DNA of 64,000 nucleotides from Calidifontibacillus oryziterrae. Lineage in GTDB: Bacteria; Bacillota; Bacilli; Bacillales; Bacillaceae_J. The stretch is from NCBI RefSeq assembly GCF_000331575.1, contig NZ_KB223527.1, forward strand, positions 1,151,842 to 1,215,841, given 5' to 3'. This document shows, one piece after another, positions 18,303 to 28,184 of the stretch. Both the position numbers and the translations under genes were made by a program. A model generated the notes under the pieces. The model was given only the letters and a program-made list of their open reading frames with translations, was not told the DNA's origin and made no database searches. Position 1 is the stretch's first letter, and the number at the start of each line of letters is the position of its first letter.

Positions 18303-19886
18303 ATGAAATCAGTTGGTAGTCCAATCGAATTAACAGATTTGATCAACGGTAGCAATGTTCGTCATAATCTCTCTGTACCTCAATTAGTAGAAAAATCTTT
18401 AGCAAGAGGCGAAGGAGTTTTAACCTCTACAGGTGCCATTCGTGCAACGACTGGTAAATATACAGGTCGTTCACCTAAGGATAAATATATAGTTGAAGAA
18501 CCATCTACAATAGATAAAATTGATTGGGGTTCAGTTAATCAACCAATTTCAGCTGAAATATTTGATTCATTGTATAAAAAAGTAATTAACTATTTACAAA
18601 CAAAAGATGAAATCTATCGCTTACAAGCTTATGCAGGTGCAGATAAGAAGTATCGTTTGCCAATTCAAGTTATAAACGAATACGCATGGCACAATTTATT
18701 TGCTCGCCAACTATTTATTCGTGCGAATGAAGAGGAATTAAATTCACATAACCCAGAATTCACCGTACTTGTCGCACCAAACTTCAAAGCAGATCCTGCT
18801 ATTGATGGAACAGCATCTGAAACATTTATCATTGTTTCATTTGAACGCAAGACTGTTATTATTGGTGGTACTGAATACGCTGGGGAAATTAAAAAATCAA
18901 TTTTCTCAATTATGAACTATTTATTACCACAGCAAGGTATTTTCCCAATGCATTGTTCAGCAAATGTAGGCCAGGAGGGTGATGTCGCTTTATTCTTTGG
19001 CCTTTCTGGAACAGGGAAAACAACATTATCCGCTGATGCAAACCGTCGCTTAATTGGTGATGATGAACATGGTTGGTCTAATAACGGAGTATTCAATATT
19101 GAGGGTGGCTGTTACGCAAAATGTATTAACCTTTCTCAAGAGAAAGAACCTCAAATTTGGGATGCAATCCGTTTTGGATCTGTTTTAGAGAATGTAGTAG
19201 TTGATGAAGATAGTAGAGTAGCAGACTACGATGATGCGTCATTAACTGAAAATACTCGTGCAGCTTATCCAATTCAAGCTGTTGATAATATTGTTGACCC
19301 TAGTATTGCAGGTCACCCGAATACTATTATTTTCTTAACTGCTGATGCTTACGGGGTATTACCACCTGTTAGCCGTTTAACAAAAGAACAAGCAATGTAT
19401 CATTTCCTAAGTGGCTACACTAGTAAATTAGCTGGTACAGAGCGTGGTATTACAGAACCACAAGCAGCTTTTTCAACATGCTTCGGTTCACCATTCTTAC
19501 CGCTTCCTGCAAGTGTATATGCTGAAATGCTAGGTCAAAAAATTGACCAATATAACGCTAAAGTTTATCTTGTTAATACAGGTTGGACTGGCGGAGAGTA
19601 TGGCGTCGGTAAACGTATGAACCTTTCTTATACAAGAGCAATGGTACGCGCAGCTCTTGAAGGAGAACTAGATAACGTTGAAACGGTTCAAGATCCAATC
19701 TTTGGCTTACCTATCCCATTACACTGCCCAGGAGTTCCTGATGAAGTACTCCAACCACGTAAAACTTGGGCAAATGAAGAATCATATGAAAAGAAAGCTA
19801 AAGAATTAGCAGAACAATTCAAAGAAAACTTCAAAAAGTTTGCAAACGTGTCAGACGCAATTAAAAATGCAGGTCCATTAGTATAA
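18303..19886 (+). CDS. pckA: ATP-dependent phosphoenolpyruvate carboxykinase
   Basis: Converts oxaloacetate to phosphoenolpyruvate, the entry step of gluconeogenesis. The P-loop kinase-1a motif [13 protein letters not shown] lies near residue 235, followed by LIGDDEHGW, the metal-binding kinase-2 motif. The N-terminal [13 protein letters not shown] binds oxaloacetate. The 527 residues are typical. The ATG at 18303 is preferred over a TTG six bases upstream, given AAAGGAAGG at about 18285-18293. In B. subtilis the gene is controlled by CcpN; here an Fnr-like palindrome is also visible. Divergent from metK, as in B. subtilis. Confidence 0.97.
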   Translation: MKSVGSPIELTDLINGSNVRHNLSVPQLVEKSLARGEGVLTSTGAIRATTGKYTGRSPKDKYIVEEPSTIDKIDWGSVNQPISAEIFDSLYKKVINYLQTKDEIYRLQAYAGADKKYRLPIQVINEYAWHNLFARQLFIRANEEELNSHNPEFTVLVAPNFKADPAIDGTASETFIIVSFERKTVIIGGTEYAGEIKKSIFSIMNYLLPQQGIFPMHCSANVGQEGDVALFFGLSGTGKTTLSADANRRLIGDDEHGWSNNGVFNIEGGCYAKCINLSQEKEPQIWDAIRFGSVLENVVVDEDSRVADYDDASLTENTRAAYPIQAVDNIVDPSIAGHPNTIIFLTADAYGVLPPVSRLTKEQAMYHFLSGYTSKLAGTERGITEPQAAFSTCFGSPFLPLPASVYAEMLGQKIDQYNAKVYLVNTGWTGGEYGVGKRMNLSYTRAMVRAALEGELDNVETVQDPIFGLPIPLHCPGVPDEVLQPRKTWANEESYEKKAKELAEQFKENFKKFANVSDAIKNAGPLV

Positions 19887-19896
19887 TAATTTAATC

Positions 19897-19943
19897 CCAA
19901 AAAAGCCATGGTAATCCGGAAACCGGATCACCATGGCTTTTTA
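19897..19943 (+). terminator. Terminator of pckA
   Basis: Long stem AAAGCCATGGT-ATCCGG / CCGGAT-ACCATGGCTTT with loop AAA and trailing Ts. Confidence 0.93.
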
Positions 19944-20046
19944 CATTTTTTGCCGGGGTCATTTTTACATTTTTTGCCGGGGTCAGGAACCTCTATGGAC
20001 ACCTCTATGGCACCCACCCTGGACACCTCTATGGCACCCACCCCGA
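19938..20046. repeat. CCGGGGTCAGG / TGGACACCTCTATGGCACC repeat, copy 2
   Basis: A 24-bp tandem duplication (TTTTTACATTTTTTGCCGGG plus GTCA at 19938-19961 and 19962-19985) begins inside the pckA terminator tail. It is followed by two copies of GGACACCTCTATGGCACCCA. Related to 12922-12986. No gene is supported here. Confidence 0.75.
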
Positions 20047-20152
20047 GACGTTCCAGAAACCCTAAAATGAATCCTGAAAATAGGCATACACACATTTTGA
20101 GTTTGCGACATATTGTATGTTAGATTCACATTTCCAAGGAGGGAACATCATT

Positions 20153-21148
20153 ATGAAATTGCGTCAGTATCTCATTGTGATTGTATCGCTAGTTTTGGCG
20201 TTTGCATTAACTGCTTGTTCTACAGAAAATGAAACACAAAAAATCAGGGTTACTGAAGTAACTCGTTCAATCTTTTACGCTCCATTATACGCCGGATTAG
20301 AAAAGGGATTTTTTAAAGAAGAAGGGTTGGATATTACCCTTACAACTGCCTGGGGCGGGGACAAAACAATGACCGCTCTTCTCACAGATGGTGCTCATAT
20401 TGCCCTCGTAGGATCTGAAACATCGATTTATGTTCATGCACAAGGGGCAAATGATCCGGTCATTAACTTTGCACAATTAACACAAACTGATGGCACATTT
20501 TTAGTGTCACGTGAAAAGATAGATGACTTTTCATGGGAGCAATTGAAAGGAACAACCTTCCTCGGCCAACGTAAAGGTGGAATGCCGCAAATGGTTGGTG
20601 AGTTTGTATTGAAGAAGCATGGTATTAACCCACATCAGGATATGGAACTGATTCAAAATGTTGACTTTGCAAATATTCCTAACGCCTTTGCATCTGGTAC
20701 AGGAGATTATGTTCAGTTATTTGAACCCCAAGCAAGTATCTTTGAAATGGAGGGCAAAGGCCATATTATCGCATCGTTCGGTGTCGAGTCAGGCCATGTA
20801 CCTTACACAACGTTCATGGCAAAAAATAGCTACATGAATGAAAATCCAGAAATTATAGAAAAGTTTACAAGAGCAATTTATAAAGCACAAATGTGGATAC
20901 AAACAGCAAGTGCACAAGAAGTTGCTGAAGCCATTCAACCCTATTTCGAAGATACCTCTCTAGAATTAATCGCAACCGTTATTGATCGTTATAAAAGCCA
21001 AGGTTCGTTTGCAACGGATCCAATCCTTGATGTTGAAGAGTGGAACAATTTACAGGATATCATGGATGAAGCCGGTGAATTACCTACACGTATCGACCAT
21101 GCAACACTTGTAAACACCGAAATTGCTGAAAAAGTTAAAGCGGAGTAG
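20153..21148 (+). CDS. ytlA: ABC transporter substrate-binding lipoprotein YtlA (NMT1/SsuA type)
   Basis: Extracellular solute-binding lipoprotein of 331 residues. The signal peptide ends in the lipobox LTAC, followed by a charged linker. The mature part opens VTRSIFYAPLYAGLEKGFFKEEGL, typical of the NMT1/THI5-like fold that binds pyrimidines, sulfonates, nitrate or similar small anions. AAGGAGGG lies 10 bases before the ATG at 20153. It starts the operon ytlA-ytlC-ytlD. The substrate is not known; a thiamine precursor or sulfonate are the candidates from the family. Confidence 0.85.
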   Translation: MKLRQYLIVIVSLVLAFALTACSTENETQKIRVTEVTRSIFYAPLYAGLEKGFFKEEGLDITLTTAWGGDKTMTALLTDGAHIALVGSETSIYVHAQGANDPVINFAQLTQTDGTFLVSREKIDDFSWEQLKGTTFLGQRKGGMPQMVGEFVLKKHGINPHQDMELIQNVDFANIPNAFASGTGDYVQLFEPQASIFEMEGKGHIIASFGVESGHVPYTTFMAKNSYMNENPEIIEKFTRAIYKAQMWIQTASAQEVAEAIQPYFEDTSLELIATVIDRYKSQGSFATDPILDVEEWNNLQDIMDEAGELPTRIDHATLVNTEIAEKVKAE

Positions 21149-21165
21149 GAGGGAGGCTTTCCCTA

Positions 21166-21930
21166 ATGAGCTTTTTAGAAATTAACAATATTCATCACAC
21201 ATACTTTACACCTAAAACTGCTACAACTGCATTAAAGAATATATCCATTTCAATTGAGGAAGGAGAATTTGTATCCTTCCTCGGCCCAAGCGGCTGCGGA
21301 AAAACGACGTTACTATCCATAGTTGCCGGATTATTACAACCTTCTTCAGGCACAATTATAGTAGATGGCATTCAAGTTCGTCAGCAGCAAACAATGATGG
21401 GTTATATGCTCCAGCAAGACTACCTTTTCCCCTGGAAGACAATTGAAGAGAATATTATGCTAGGCCTAAAAATAATGAAAAGGGATTCTGAAAAGAACCG
21501 CATACGAAGCCTTAAACTCCTAAAAGAAATGAATTTAGATCATATCGAGAAACAATTTCCTAGCCAATTATCTGGCGGGATGCGACAGCGCGTTGCCTTA
21601 GTTCGCACACTATCTACAAATCCTAAAATACTGCTTCTAGATGAGCCATTTTCCGCCCTAGATTATCAAACAAAATTAAAGCTTGAAGACCTAGTCTCAC
21701 AAACGTTAGAGGAATATAAGAAGACAGCCCTGTTAGTAACCCATGACATCGGTGAGGCAATTGCCATGAGTGACCGAATTTTTTTATTAAAAGCGAATCC
21801 AGGCGAGATCGTACAATCATTTGAAGTACCAGCTGAACTAAGAAAATTGTTGCCATTTTCCGCAAGACAGCACCCAAAATTCTCAGAGCTGTTCCAGCAA
21901 ATATGGAAGGAGTTGAACAATCTTGAGTGA
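21166..21930 (+). CDS. ytlC: ABC transporter ATPase YtlC
   Basis: Nucleotide-binding subunit of 254 residues. Walker [10 protein letters not shown] near residue 40, signature LSGGMRQR, Walker [13 protein letters not shown] and switch His in [10 protein letters not shown] are all intact. It belongs to the TauB/SsuB group. The gene follows ytlA by 17 bases and overlaps ytlD by 8, so the three are one operon. Confidence 0.9.
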   Translation: MSFLEINNIHHTYFTPKTATTALKNISISIEEGEFVSFLGPSGCGKTTLLSIVAGLLQPSSGTIIVDGIQVRQQQTMMGYMLQQDYLFPWKTIEENIMLGLKIMKRDSEKNRIRSLKLLKEMNLDHIEKQFPSQLSGGMRQRVALVRTLSTNPKILLLDEPFSALDYQTKLKLEDLVSQTLEEYKKTALLVTHDIGEAIAMSDRIFLLKANPGEIVQSFEVPAELRKLLPFSARQHPKFSELFQQIWKELNNLE

Positions 21931-22735
21931 AAAACAACTCCATAAAGATCTCCTTCATCAAAACTATATCAATAGCCTAAAAAAGGAAAAGCGTTGGACG
22001 CGATTTTGGCAGCTTCTCATCTTCATAACATTTTTCTGCCTTTGGGAAATAGCAAGCCAAAACCAATGGGTAGATCCTTTAATTTTCAGTTCACCTTCAA
22101 AGATTTGGAGTTTATTTGTAGAAAAAATTAGCGACGGGAGTCTGCTGGAAAATTTGCAGGTCACCTTATTTGAGACAATATTAGGATTTATAGTAGGGAC
22201 AATTATGGGGACTATGCTAGCTGCATTATTATGGTGGTCTCCTAAGCTTTCTAGAATACTAGATCCTTACCTTGTTGTATTAAACGCAATGCCTAAAGTT
22301 GCATTAGGACCGATTTTAATTGTTGCATTAGGACCGGGCTATGTTTCGATAATAGCAATGGGGGCGATTATTTCCGTCATTATTACAACAATTGTTGTAT
22401 ATACCTCCTTCAAAGAAATTGATAGCAATTATATAAAAGTCATGCAAACTTTCGGAGCAACGAGGACACAGACCTTTTACCACGTTGTCTTACCCGCTTC
22501 ATTTCCAACAATTATTTCAACCTTAAAGGTTAATGTTGGTCTCTCCTGGGTTGGTATTATTGTCGGTGAATTTCTCGTCTCTGCAAAAGGACTTGGATAT
22601 TTAATTATATATGGTTTTCAAGTTTTCAACTTTACGTTAGTCCTGATGAGTCTTTTGCTCATTGCGTTTTGTGCTACCGTCATGTATCAGCTCGTTGAAT
22701 GGCTAGAAGCGAAATTAATAAAAAATAAAGTGTAA
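21923..22735 (+). CDS. ytlD: ABC transporter permease YtlD
   Basis: Membrane subunit of 270 residues with about six transmembrane segments and the EAA loop, readable as [22 protein letters not shown]. It belongs to the SsuC/TauC type. The start is a TTG at 21923 inside the end of ytlC, with AAGGAG 11 bases before it. Works with YtlA and YtlC for import of an unidentified small molecule. Confidence 0.88.
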   Translation: MSEKQLHKDLLHQNYINSLKKEKRWTRFWQLLIFITFFCLWEIASQNQWVDPLIFSSPSKIWSLFVEKISDGSLLENLQVTLFETILGFIVGTIMGTMLAALLWWSPKLSRILDPYLVVLNAMPKVALGPILIVALGPGYVSIIAMGAIISVIITTIVVYTSFKEIDSNYIKVMQTFGATRTQTFYHVVLPASFPTIISTLKVNVGLSWVGIIVGEFLVSAKGLGYLIIYGFQVFNFTLVLMSLLLIAFCATVMYQLVEWLEAKLIKNKV

Positions 22736-22861
22736 TATATTATATAGCTAAAGGGTTCGATAACCATTACTAAAAATCGTCTTTTTCAGACAGCGAATCC
22801 GTACTCTTTTAGAATCCCTTCACCGAATCGGGATCTCCATGCCAAAATGCTATTAAAAAAC

Positions 22862-22919
22862 GGGATGTCCTACAAAAAATGTCAATACTTAACGAGACAT
22901 AATCTACAGGACATCCCCT
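22862..22919. terminator. Hairpin between convergent ytlD and ytkD
   Basis: GGGATGTCCT and AGGACATCCC frame a loop of about 36 bases. The 10-bp perfect arms overlap the ytkD 3-prime end. It may terminate ytlD and ytkD transcripts, but the T-tracts are weak. Confidence 0.5.
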
Positions 22920-23377
22920 TTCCCTATTTTTTTTATACTCTCTGTTAACACTTTATCCTTCATCATAAAACTATATTTCTCATTCGTTTGGATATTTTCA
23001 GGTAATTCTGTTAATAATATCGGACCATCAGTTTCAAAATAACTTTCTTTTTTTTGAATCTTTTCAATATCAGCAAAGTAAATATTTTTAATAATAGTCT
23101 CTGCTTTACCGCTTACTTCATACTGCCCTACATATTTTAAAGCTCTTATAGACGCTCCTGTTTCCTCCATTACCTCTCGATATGCTGCCTGTTCGGGAGT
23201 TTCTCCCTCTTCCACTTTTCCACCTGGAAATTCAATTCCCCGTCTTTTGTGGATCGTTAACAACCATTTCCCATCATATTTGCAAATTACCCAAACATGC
23301 TTTGGTGATTGTGAAAACGGCTGAAAAGCAAATGAAAGCCTAACCGTGTTTTGGTAATAGTCCTGAAAAGTTATCAT
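22904..23377 (-). CDS. ytkD: Nudix hydrolase YtkD, RNA pyrophosphohydrolase RppH
   Basis: A 157-residue Nudix enzyme with the complete box GGKVEEGETPEQAAYREVME followed by ETG. The B. subtilis counterpart removes pyrophosphate from the 5-prime end of mRNA, triggering decay by RNase J, and also hydrolyses damaged nucleotides such as 8-oxo-dGTP. The ATG at 23377 (MITFQDYY) is chosen because CGGAG stands 8 bases upstream and the length then matches YtkD. An open frame extends 6 codons further. Confidence 0.85.
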   Translation of the reverse strand: MITFQDYYQNTVRLSFAFQPFSQSPKHVWVICKYDGKWLLTIHKRRGIEFPGGKVEEGETPEQAAYREVMEETGASIRALKYVGQYEVSGKAETIIKNIYFADIEKIQKKESYFETDGPILLTELPENIQTNEKYSFMMKDKVLTESIKKIGKGDVL

Positions 23378-23478
23378 TATAAAAACTCCGTCCACAAGTA
23401 AAATAGAATCTTATTGATCTTAACATGATGTCATTTCAATTAGCAAAAAAAACCGTTAAAAATCTAATTTTGCACATT

Positions 23479-23805
23479 CTACATAGAATAATTTGGGTCG
23501 TCAATAACCCCCATCGTTTCTATATGTCGTTTCGTTTCTGGCTTACCTAACTCATATAATTTCTTATATACTTTATATAGCCCTTCGTCGATCATATCAT
23601 TTTCTTTATCGTAATGGTATTGTACGTATGGAACATGAGCACGGAAAAATCCCATCCAATCAGCAGCATACATCTCATCAAAAAGCTCGCGTAACTGTCT
23701 AATTTCTGTTTCATTTGCTTCAATTTCTAATTCAAACGGTGAGGACGTCTTACTTCTCGAAATTTCCCTTGATCCCACAGATATATAATATGTTTCTTTT
23801 CCCAT
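23479..23805 (-). CDS. Conserved acidic protein of unknown function (108 aa)
   Basis: Soluble 108-residue protein rich in Glu and Tyr. A beta-rich N-terminus (KETYYISVGSREISR) leads into the helical region NETEIRQLRELFDEMYAADW and the Tyr-rich VPYVQYHYDKENDMID. No membrane segment, signal or known catalytic motif is seen. GAGGGGCGATTTCTG precedes the ATG, so it is a real gene. No function can be assigned. Confidence 0.65.
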   Translation of the reverse strand: MGKETYYISVGSREISRSKTSSPFELEIEANETEIRQLRELFDEMYAADWMGFFRAHVPYVQYHYDKENDMIDEGLYKVYKKLYELGKPETKRHIETMGVIDDPNYSM

Positions 23806-23877
23806 CAGAAATCGCCCCTCAAAATAGCATTTTATTTTACTTTTTCCTACTTTACAGGTTAAATATTCATAATAGGG

Positions 23878-24282
23878 TTACTTTGCTTTATTACGAAACA
23901 CACTTACTGCTTTTTTTAAAATGTTTGGTATAGGTATTCCAACACGACCGGCATTTTCTATGATCGAAATTATTTCATTTACAATATAAAAATAAATGGT
24001 TGCATCACGGATCAAATGATTTCCATCAACTAACTGATCAATAATATGTGCGACAGCCACTAATGAAAAAATCATAAGCTTTTTTGCAATCCCTTTGAAG
24101 CCGACTCGACTGGATAGTTCTCCCGCAATTCCAGATGCGATTAAACCTGTAATATAGTCAATTATGACAAGAAAAATTAATACGGTAAATAATCGATCAA
24201 AACCACCAAATAACTGTGTAATAATAGAACCTGAAGCGGCCAAAGTCAACTTTACAGTTTCTTGAGATACGATTTCGTGCAC
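23878..24282 (-). CDS. ytkC: Holin-like membrane protein YtkC (Cp-1/TcdE family)
   Basis: A 134-residue membrane protein with hydrophobic segments FTVLIFLVIIDYITGLIAS and MIFSLVAVAHIIDQL and a third near IYFYIVNEIISII. IDYITGLI and GFKGIAKKLMIF are hallmarks of the Cp-1/TcdE holin family, to which B. subtilis YtkC belongs. Chromosomal members of the family are not necessarily phage-derived, and no phage gene is nearby. The GTG at 24282 abuts GGGAG, an awkward spacing, so the exact start is uncertain. Confidence 0.75.
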   Translation of the reverse strand: MHEIVSQETVKLTLAASGSIITQLFGGFDRLFTVLIFLVIIDYITGLIASGIAGELSSRVGFKGIAKKLMIFSLVAVAHIIDQLVDGNHLIRDATIYFYIVNEIISIIENAGRVGIPIPNILKKAVSVFRNKAK

Positions 24283-24542
24283 CTCCCAACACTTATTTGA
24301 CTGAAGAATGTTTCATGCGAAAATTCCATAAAACTTTGAACCTGCTACATTGTATTCAGAAAGGATCCTTTTGCTTGAGTAAATGATCAATGGTAATCAA
24401 AGATAATTGTAAATACAGATGCAAATTATATAATTTTTATCCCTTAGGAAATAGATGGAATATAACCAAACTCTTAAAAATATGCATCTTTTTAAGAGGA
24501 AACGGAAACCTAAAAATACTTAAGGCTATGGGGTGATAAATA

Positions 24543-24803
24543 TTGAAATTAATAGATGATTTATATAAAATGTACAGCCATATACTTACTGGGGACGAAG
24601 AAGATGCGGACATTATTGTTTTTTCCGTATTAGAATCATTAAATCGTAAAGATATTTTAAAATTAATTGAAGAAATGTCTGAACAAGAGTTATTTAGTAT
24701 GGTTGGAGTTTACATGATTGAAAAATTTAAAAGTAAAATGGCGCAGGATGGTATTGGCCAAACACAGATGCTTTCAGAGGACGAAATAAAAAACCTTCAC
24801 TAA
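24543..24803 (+). CDS. Small acidic conserved protein (resembles DUF6154)
   Basis: An 86-residue soluble helical protein beginning MKLIDDLYKMYSHILTGDEE. The pattern recalls a Bacillus-specific small family (DUF6154), but this is from memory. The start is a TTG at 24543 with GGGGTGATAAATA upstream. It has no membrane segment or metal site. Function unknown. A terminator-like hairpin is found about 190 bases downstream. Confidence 0.65.
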   Translation: MKLIDDLYKMYSHILTGDEEDADIIVFSVLESLNRKDILKLIEEMSEQELFSMVGVYMIEKFKSKMAQDGIGQTQMLSEDEIKNLH

Positions 24804-24992
24804 TTTTAAAAAAGGGGAACCATAAAGCCATAAACAATCGAACTAGACGAAAGTACAGTCCTTATTATAGGAATATTTATTCATTTTACAGAAATATTAC
24901 GATCCTATTTCATTTATTGAAGATTTATTGTATAATTTGGATATATTCAATTTGTAATCAATTTTGATTAATAAATATTTTTCTCCCTATGT

Positions 24993-25022
24993 TAGCGCAT
25001 GTGAGTACATGCGTATTTTTTA
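24993..25022 (+). terminator. Rightward terminator downstream of the DUF6154-like gene
   Basis: GCGCATGT-GAGT-ACATGCGT followed by ATTTTTTATT. It lies 190 bases beyond the last gene, so the intervening stretch could be a long 3-prime UTR or a small RNA; no promoter is clear. Confidence 0.65.
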
Positions 25023-25145
25023 TTGCATGCTTGTCTCGATACACAAATATTTTGCATTGTAACACTCCTCTTGCATATAAAATATACCGATAACGGTATA
25101 GAGTGCCTCGATAAACAATCTGTCAATTCTTTTTCATGAACAAAT

Positions 25146-25338
25146 GCGCAAGCGCCCTGCTTAGCGACATATAAACTAAGAGCGCATCAACTGAGACAGA
25201 GGAAACACGTCGAGTGACGAGTCGATGTTGACTTATCGCAAAAGAGATGAGCGAAGTTTACTAGTCGCTGGGCGCTTGCGCTGGACGACTACACTCTTTG
25301 CTATAGTATTTATCCACAGGATCAAATTTTATAATTTT
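25146..25338. repeat. Dispersed intergenic element, copy 2 (DnaA-box element)
   Basis: The best preserved copy. The left end GCGCAAGCGCCC pairs perfectly with GGGCGCTTGCGC near 25270-25281, enclosing about 110 bases of sequence with further pairing potential (TTAGCGAC with GTCGCTGG). Beyond the right arm follows a conserved tail ending TTTATCCACAGGATC and an AT-rich run. TTATCCACA at 25310-25318 is a perfect DnaA box. Very similar to 5581-5773; the family also includes 51491-51550. Confidence 0.88.
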
Positions 25339-25401
25339 CTACAGAATAAAAAAGGCCAATTGCTGGCCCAAGTATTATTATATTTACTGTGTGTATTTAA
25401 T

Positions 25402-26466
25402 TTATTTCCCTATGTGTGTTTTAGCGCTAAGCTCCAAAATTTCCGTTAACCATTTATCTCCATATTTAATTGCATGCTCTTTATACATTGGTTCAAAAAA
25501 ATCAATCCACTTTTTTCTCTCTTCCTCTGTTAATTCGTGTATTTGAATATCAGAGCCATTTCGAATAGCACGTAATTGCTGTTCGTTAATTTCTACATTA
25601 TGCTCAAATAGCCAATCTGTTGTTTCATCCATAGCTACTATTATTGCTTCTTGAATATCCTTCGATAAGCTATCCCAAAAGGCTTGGTTTATTAATACAG
25701 CATAGCCCAAATAGCCGTGATTACTAAGTGTCATGTATTCTTGAACTGTATAAAATCGTTTGGAATAAATATTTGAAATTGTATTTTCCCCACCATCAAT
25801 GTACCGTGTTTCAAAGTTACGATACACTTGATTAAATGGCATAACATTTGTTCTTGCTCCTAGCATTCGAAATTGTTCTTCAAGTCCTTTACTCGGCATG
25901 ATACGAAAGCGTAATCCCCGAAAATCCACGGGTTCAATAAGCGGGCCCTTATTGCTCGTCATTTGTTTAAAACCATTTGGCCAAAAAGCAAGCCCCTTCA
26001 CATCACGGTTCTTTATCTCTCCAAGTAATTTCTTGCCTATTTCCCCGTTTAAAACTTTTTCAACATGATCATCATCCTTGAACAAAAACGGTAAGTCTAA
26101 CACCAACCATTCGGTTTCATATGGTGTTATATTTGAAAAGGATGGTGCAATCATTTCAACCTCTCCTCGTATCAAAGCTTGGAGTTCATCGCTATCAGAG
26201 TATAACTCCCCATTTGGAAAAACCTCAACTTTCACTTTTCCTTCCGTTTTTTCCTGTACTAGGTTTGAAAACTTTTGTGCGGCTAAACCCTTAGGCGTGT
26301 TTTCGGCAACAACATGGCTAAAATTAATGACAATTTGTTCATTAAGCCCTTCCTGTTCATCATCATAAGTGCTAGTAATAGACTCTTCCCCAATACCAAT
26401 ACCTTTAAAAACTATGAAAATAAAACATACTATTATAACAATACTTGTTACAATAAAAGATTTCAT
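25402..26466 (-). CDS. dctB: DctB, membrane-tethered C4-dicarboxylate co-sensor (DctP-like)
   Basis: Solute-binding protein of the TRAP DctP fold, about 354 residues, divergent from dctS. It starts MKSFIVTSIVIIVCFIFIVFKG, a single N-terminal hydrophobic anchor without a lipobox Cys. It then reads YDDEQEGLNEQIVINFSHVV, a stretch shared with B. subtilis DctB. There DctB is an extracytoplasmic co-sensor required by the kinase DctS. The substrate Arg lies in the FRGLRFRIM region, as in DctP proteins. The nearby dctP product is related but is a lipoprotein. The ATG at 26466 is preferred over the one 12 bases upstream because GGTGA sits at a suitable distance. Confidence 0.85.
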   Translation of the reverse strand: MKSFIVTSIVIIVCFIFIVFKGIGIGEESITSTYDDEQEGLNEQIVINFSHVVAENTPKGLAAQKFSNLVQEKTEGKVKVEVFPNGELYSDSDELQALIRGEVEMIAPSFSNITPYETEWLVLDLPFLFKDDDHVEKVLNGEIGKKLLGEIKNRDVKGLAFWPNGFKQMTSNKGPLIEPVDFRGLRFRIMPSKGLEEQFRMLGARTNVMPFNQVYRNFETRYIDGGENTISNIYSKRFYTVQEYMTLSNHGYLGYAVLINQAFWDSLSKDIQEAIIVAMDETTDWLFEHNVEINEQQLRAIRNGSDIQIHELTEEERKKWIDFFEPMYKEHAIKYGDKWLTEILELSAKTHIGK

Positions 26467-26579
26467 ATTATTCACCATTTTATTAATATTTATTTAGATA
26501 ATTCTATCATAACAAGTTTCACATGGTACAATTATCTTAGTACAATTGTTTTTAAAAAATAGACTTGAGGGAAATCGCT

Positions 26580-28184
26580 ATGTTTCATAGAATACCAATA
26601 CGTTGGAAAATAATGTCATTGATTTTAATGATTATGGTATTTTCAATTTTAATAGTTGGAGTAGGATTAATTGGAAATTTCATTAAAGAGAAAGAAGATG
26701 AATTACGAGAGCGTGCCCTCATTACCGCTAGAACAGTAGCTGAACTTCAAAAGGTAAAAACTAGTGTAAATGGGGAACCCGAGGCCCGAAAGACTATCAA
26801 TTCAACAGTAGATCAAATTCGAATTATAAATGGTGCAAGCTATATTGTTGTTCTAGATATGAATAAGGTACGCCTTTCCCATCCGGTCGAAGCTTTAATT
26901 GGGACAGTATCGAGTGGCTCTGACGAAGGACCTGCGTTCGCTGAACACACTTATACTACAAAAGCAGTCGGAGATTCCGGTACGGCTGTTCGCGGTTTTG
27001 TTCCGATCATGAATGACGACCACGAACAAGTAGGTGTAGTTGTTTCAGGTTACATTCTTCCAACAATTCCTGAGGTTATTATAAGTCTTAAGTATGAAAT
27101 TATGATAACCCTTGGACTATCAATTTTATTTGGAGGGTGGGGTTCCTGGATATTAGCAAATCATATTAAAAAGCAGTTGTTCCAGTTAGAACCACACGAA
27201 ATTGCTAGATTACTAGAGGAACGCATCGAAACATTTAATGCAATGCATGAAGGTGTTGTCGCCATTGATACAAACGAAGTCATTACTGTTTTTAATGATC
27301 GGGCTAAACAACTTTTAGGAATAACAGGGGATGTAATCGGAAAAAAAATTGAGGATGTTATTCCAGATACGTTTCTCCCAGAAATATTGTCAATCAATTA
27401 TCCGATATATAATAAGGAACTAAATGTAAGAAATCAAATCATATTGAGTAATCGAATCCCTATCAAAGTTAATCAAAAGACAGTAGGGGCTGTAGCTATC
27501 TTCCAAGATATTACAGAGGTAAAAAGACTAGCAGAGGAGCTTACAGGCGTGAAAGCATTTGTAAATGCTTTGCGTGTTCAAAACCATGAACATATGAATA
27601 AACTGCATACAATCGCTGGACTACTACAAATGGGGAACAAGGACAAAGCATTAGATTATTTATTTCAAATAACAGAGGAGCAACAGGAGCTTACAAAATT
27701 CTTAAGTAAAAACATCCACGATGATAGCCTATCAGGGCTATTATTAAGCAAAGTTAGCAGAGGAAAGGAATTAGGAATACAGGTAAAAATAGATCGAAAT
27801 AGCCAACTAAACTGGTTCCCTGAACCACTTGACCATCATGATTTTGTGGTTATTATTGGTAACTTAATTGAAAATGCTTTCGAATCCTTCCAAGGCTTAA
27901 ATCAACAGGATAAAGAAATTTTTATTAGCTTTGAGCAAGATGAAAATGTTACCTCTATTCTAGTTGAAGATAACGGCATTGGAATGGATGAAGAAACAAA
28001 GAAAAATATTTTCAAACATGGCTTTTCTACTAAACAAGCCGCAGGTCACGGAATTGGTTTATATTTAGTTCAACAAATCGTAAATAAAGCCCATGGAGAC
28101 ATTGTAGTCGAGTCAGAAAAAGGATACGGAGCAACATTTATCATTTCTTTTTACCATAGTGTCAACATTAGGAGGGATTTTTAA
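26580..28184 (+). CDS. dctS: Sensor histidine kinase DctS (CitA/DcuS family)
   Basis: A 534-residue membrane kinase. Order: TM1 (MSLILMIMVFSILIVGVGLI), an extracytoplasmic PAS-like sensor domain of about 130 residues, TM2 (near IMITLGLSILFGGWGSWIL), a cytoplasmic PAS domain (FNAMHEGVVAIDTNEVITVF), the phospho-acceptor helix with LRVQNHEHMNKLHTI, and an ATPase domain with LIENAFES, DNGIGMDEE and GHGIGLYL. It senses C4-dicarboxylates together with DctB in B. subtilis. ATG at 26580 follows GAGGG. Stop and dctR start overlap (TAATG), so the pair is translationally coupled. Confidence 0.9.
   Translation: MFHRIPIRWKIMSLILMIMVFSILIVGVGLIGNFIKEKEDELRERALITARTVAELQKVKTSVNGEPEARKTINSTVDQIRIINGASYIVVLDMNKVRLSHPVEALIGTVSSGSDEGPAFAEHTYTTKAVGDSGTAVRGFVPIMNDDHEQVGVVVSGYILPTIPEVIISLKYEIMITLGLSILFGGWGSWILANHIKKQLFQLEPHEIARLLEERIETFNAMHEGVVAIDTNEVITVFNDRAKQLLGITGDVIGKKIEDVIPDTFLPEILSINYPIYNKELNVRNQIILSNRIPIKVNQKTVGAVAIFQDITEVKRLAEELTGVKAFVNALRVQNHEHMNKLHTIAGLLQMGNKDKALDYLFQITEEQQELTKFLSKNIHDDSLSGLLLSKVSRGKELGIQVKIDRNSQLNWFPEPLDHHDFVVIIGNLIENAFESFQGLNQQDKEIFISFEQDENVTSILVEDNGIGMDEETKKNIFKHGFSTKQAAGHGIGLYLVQQIVNKAHGDIVVESEKGYGATFIISFYHSVNIRRDF

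Noticed and set aside
23878-24282. Holin gene as a sign of a prophage
   Set aside because: The family member YtkC is part of the conserved chromosomal order and no other phage gene is nearby.
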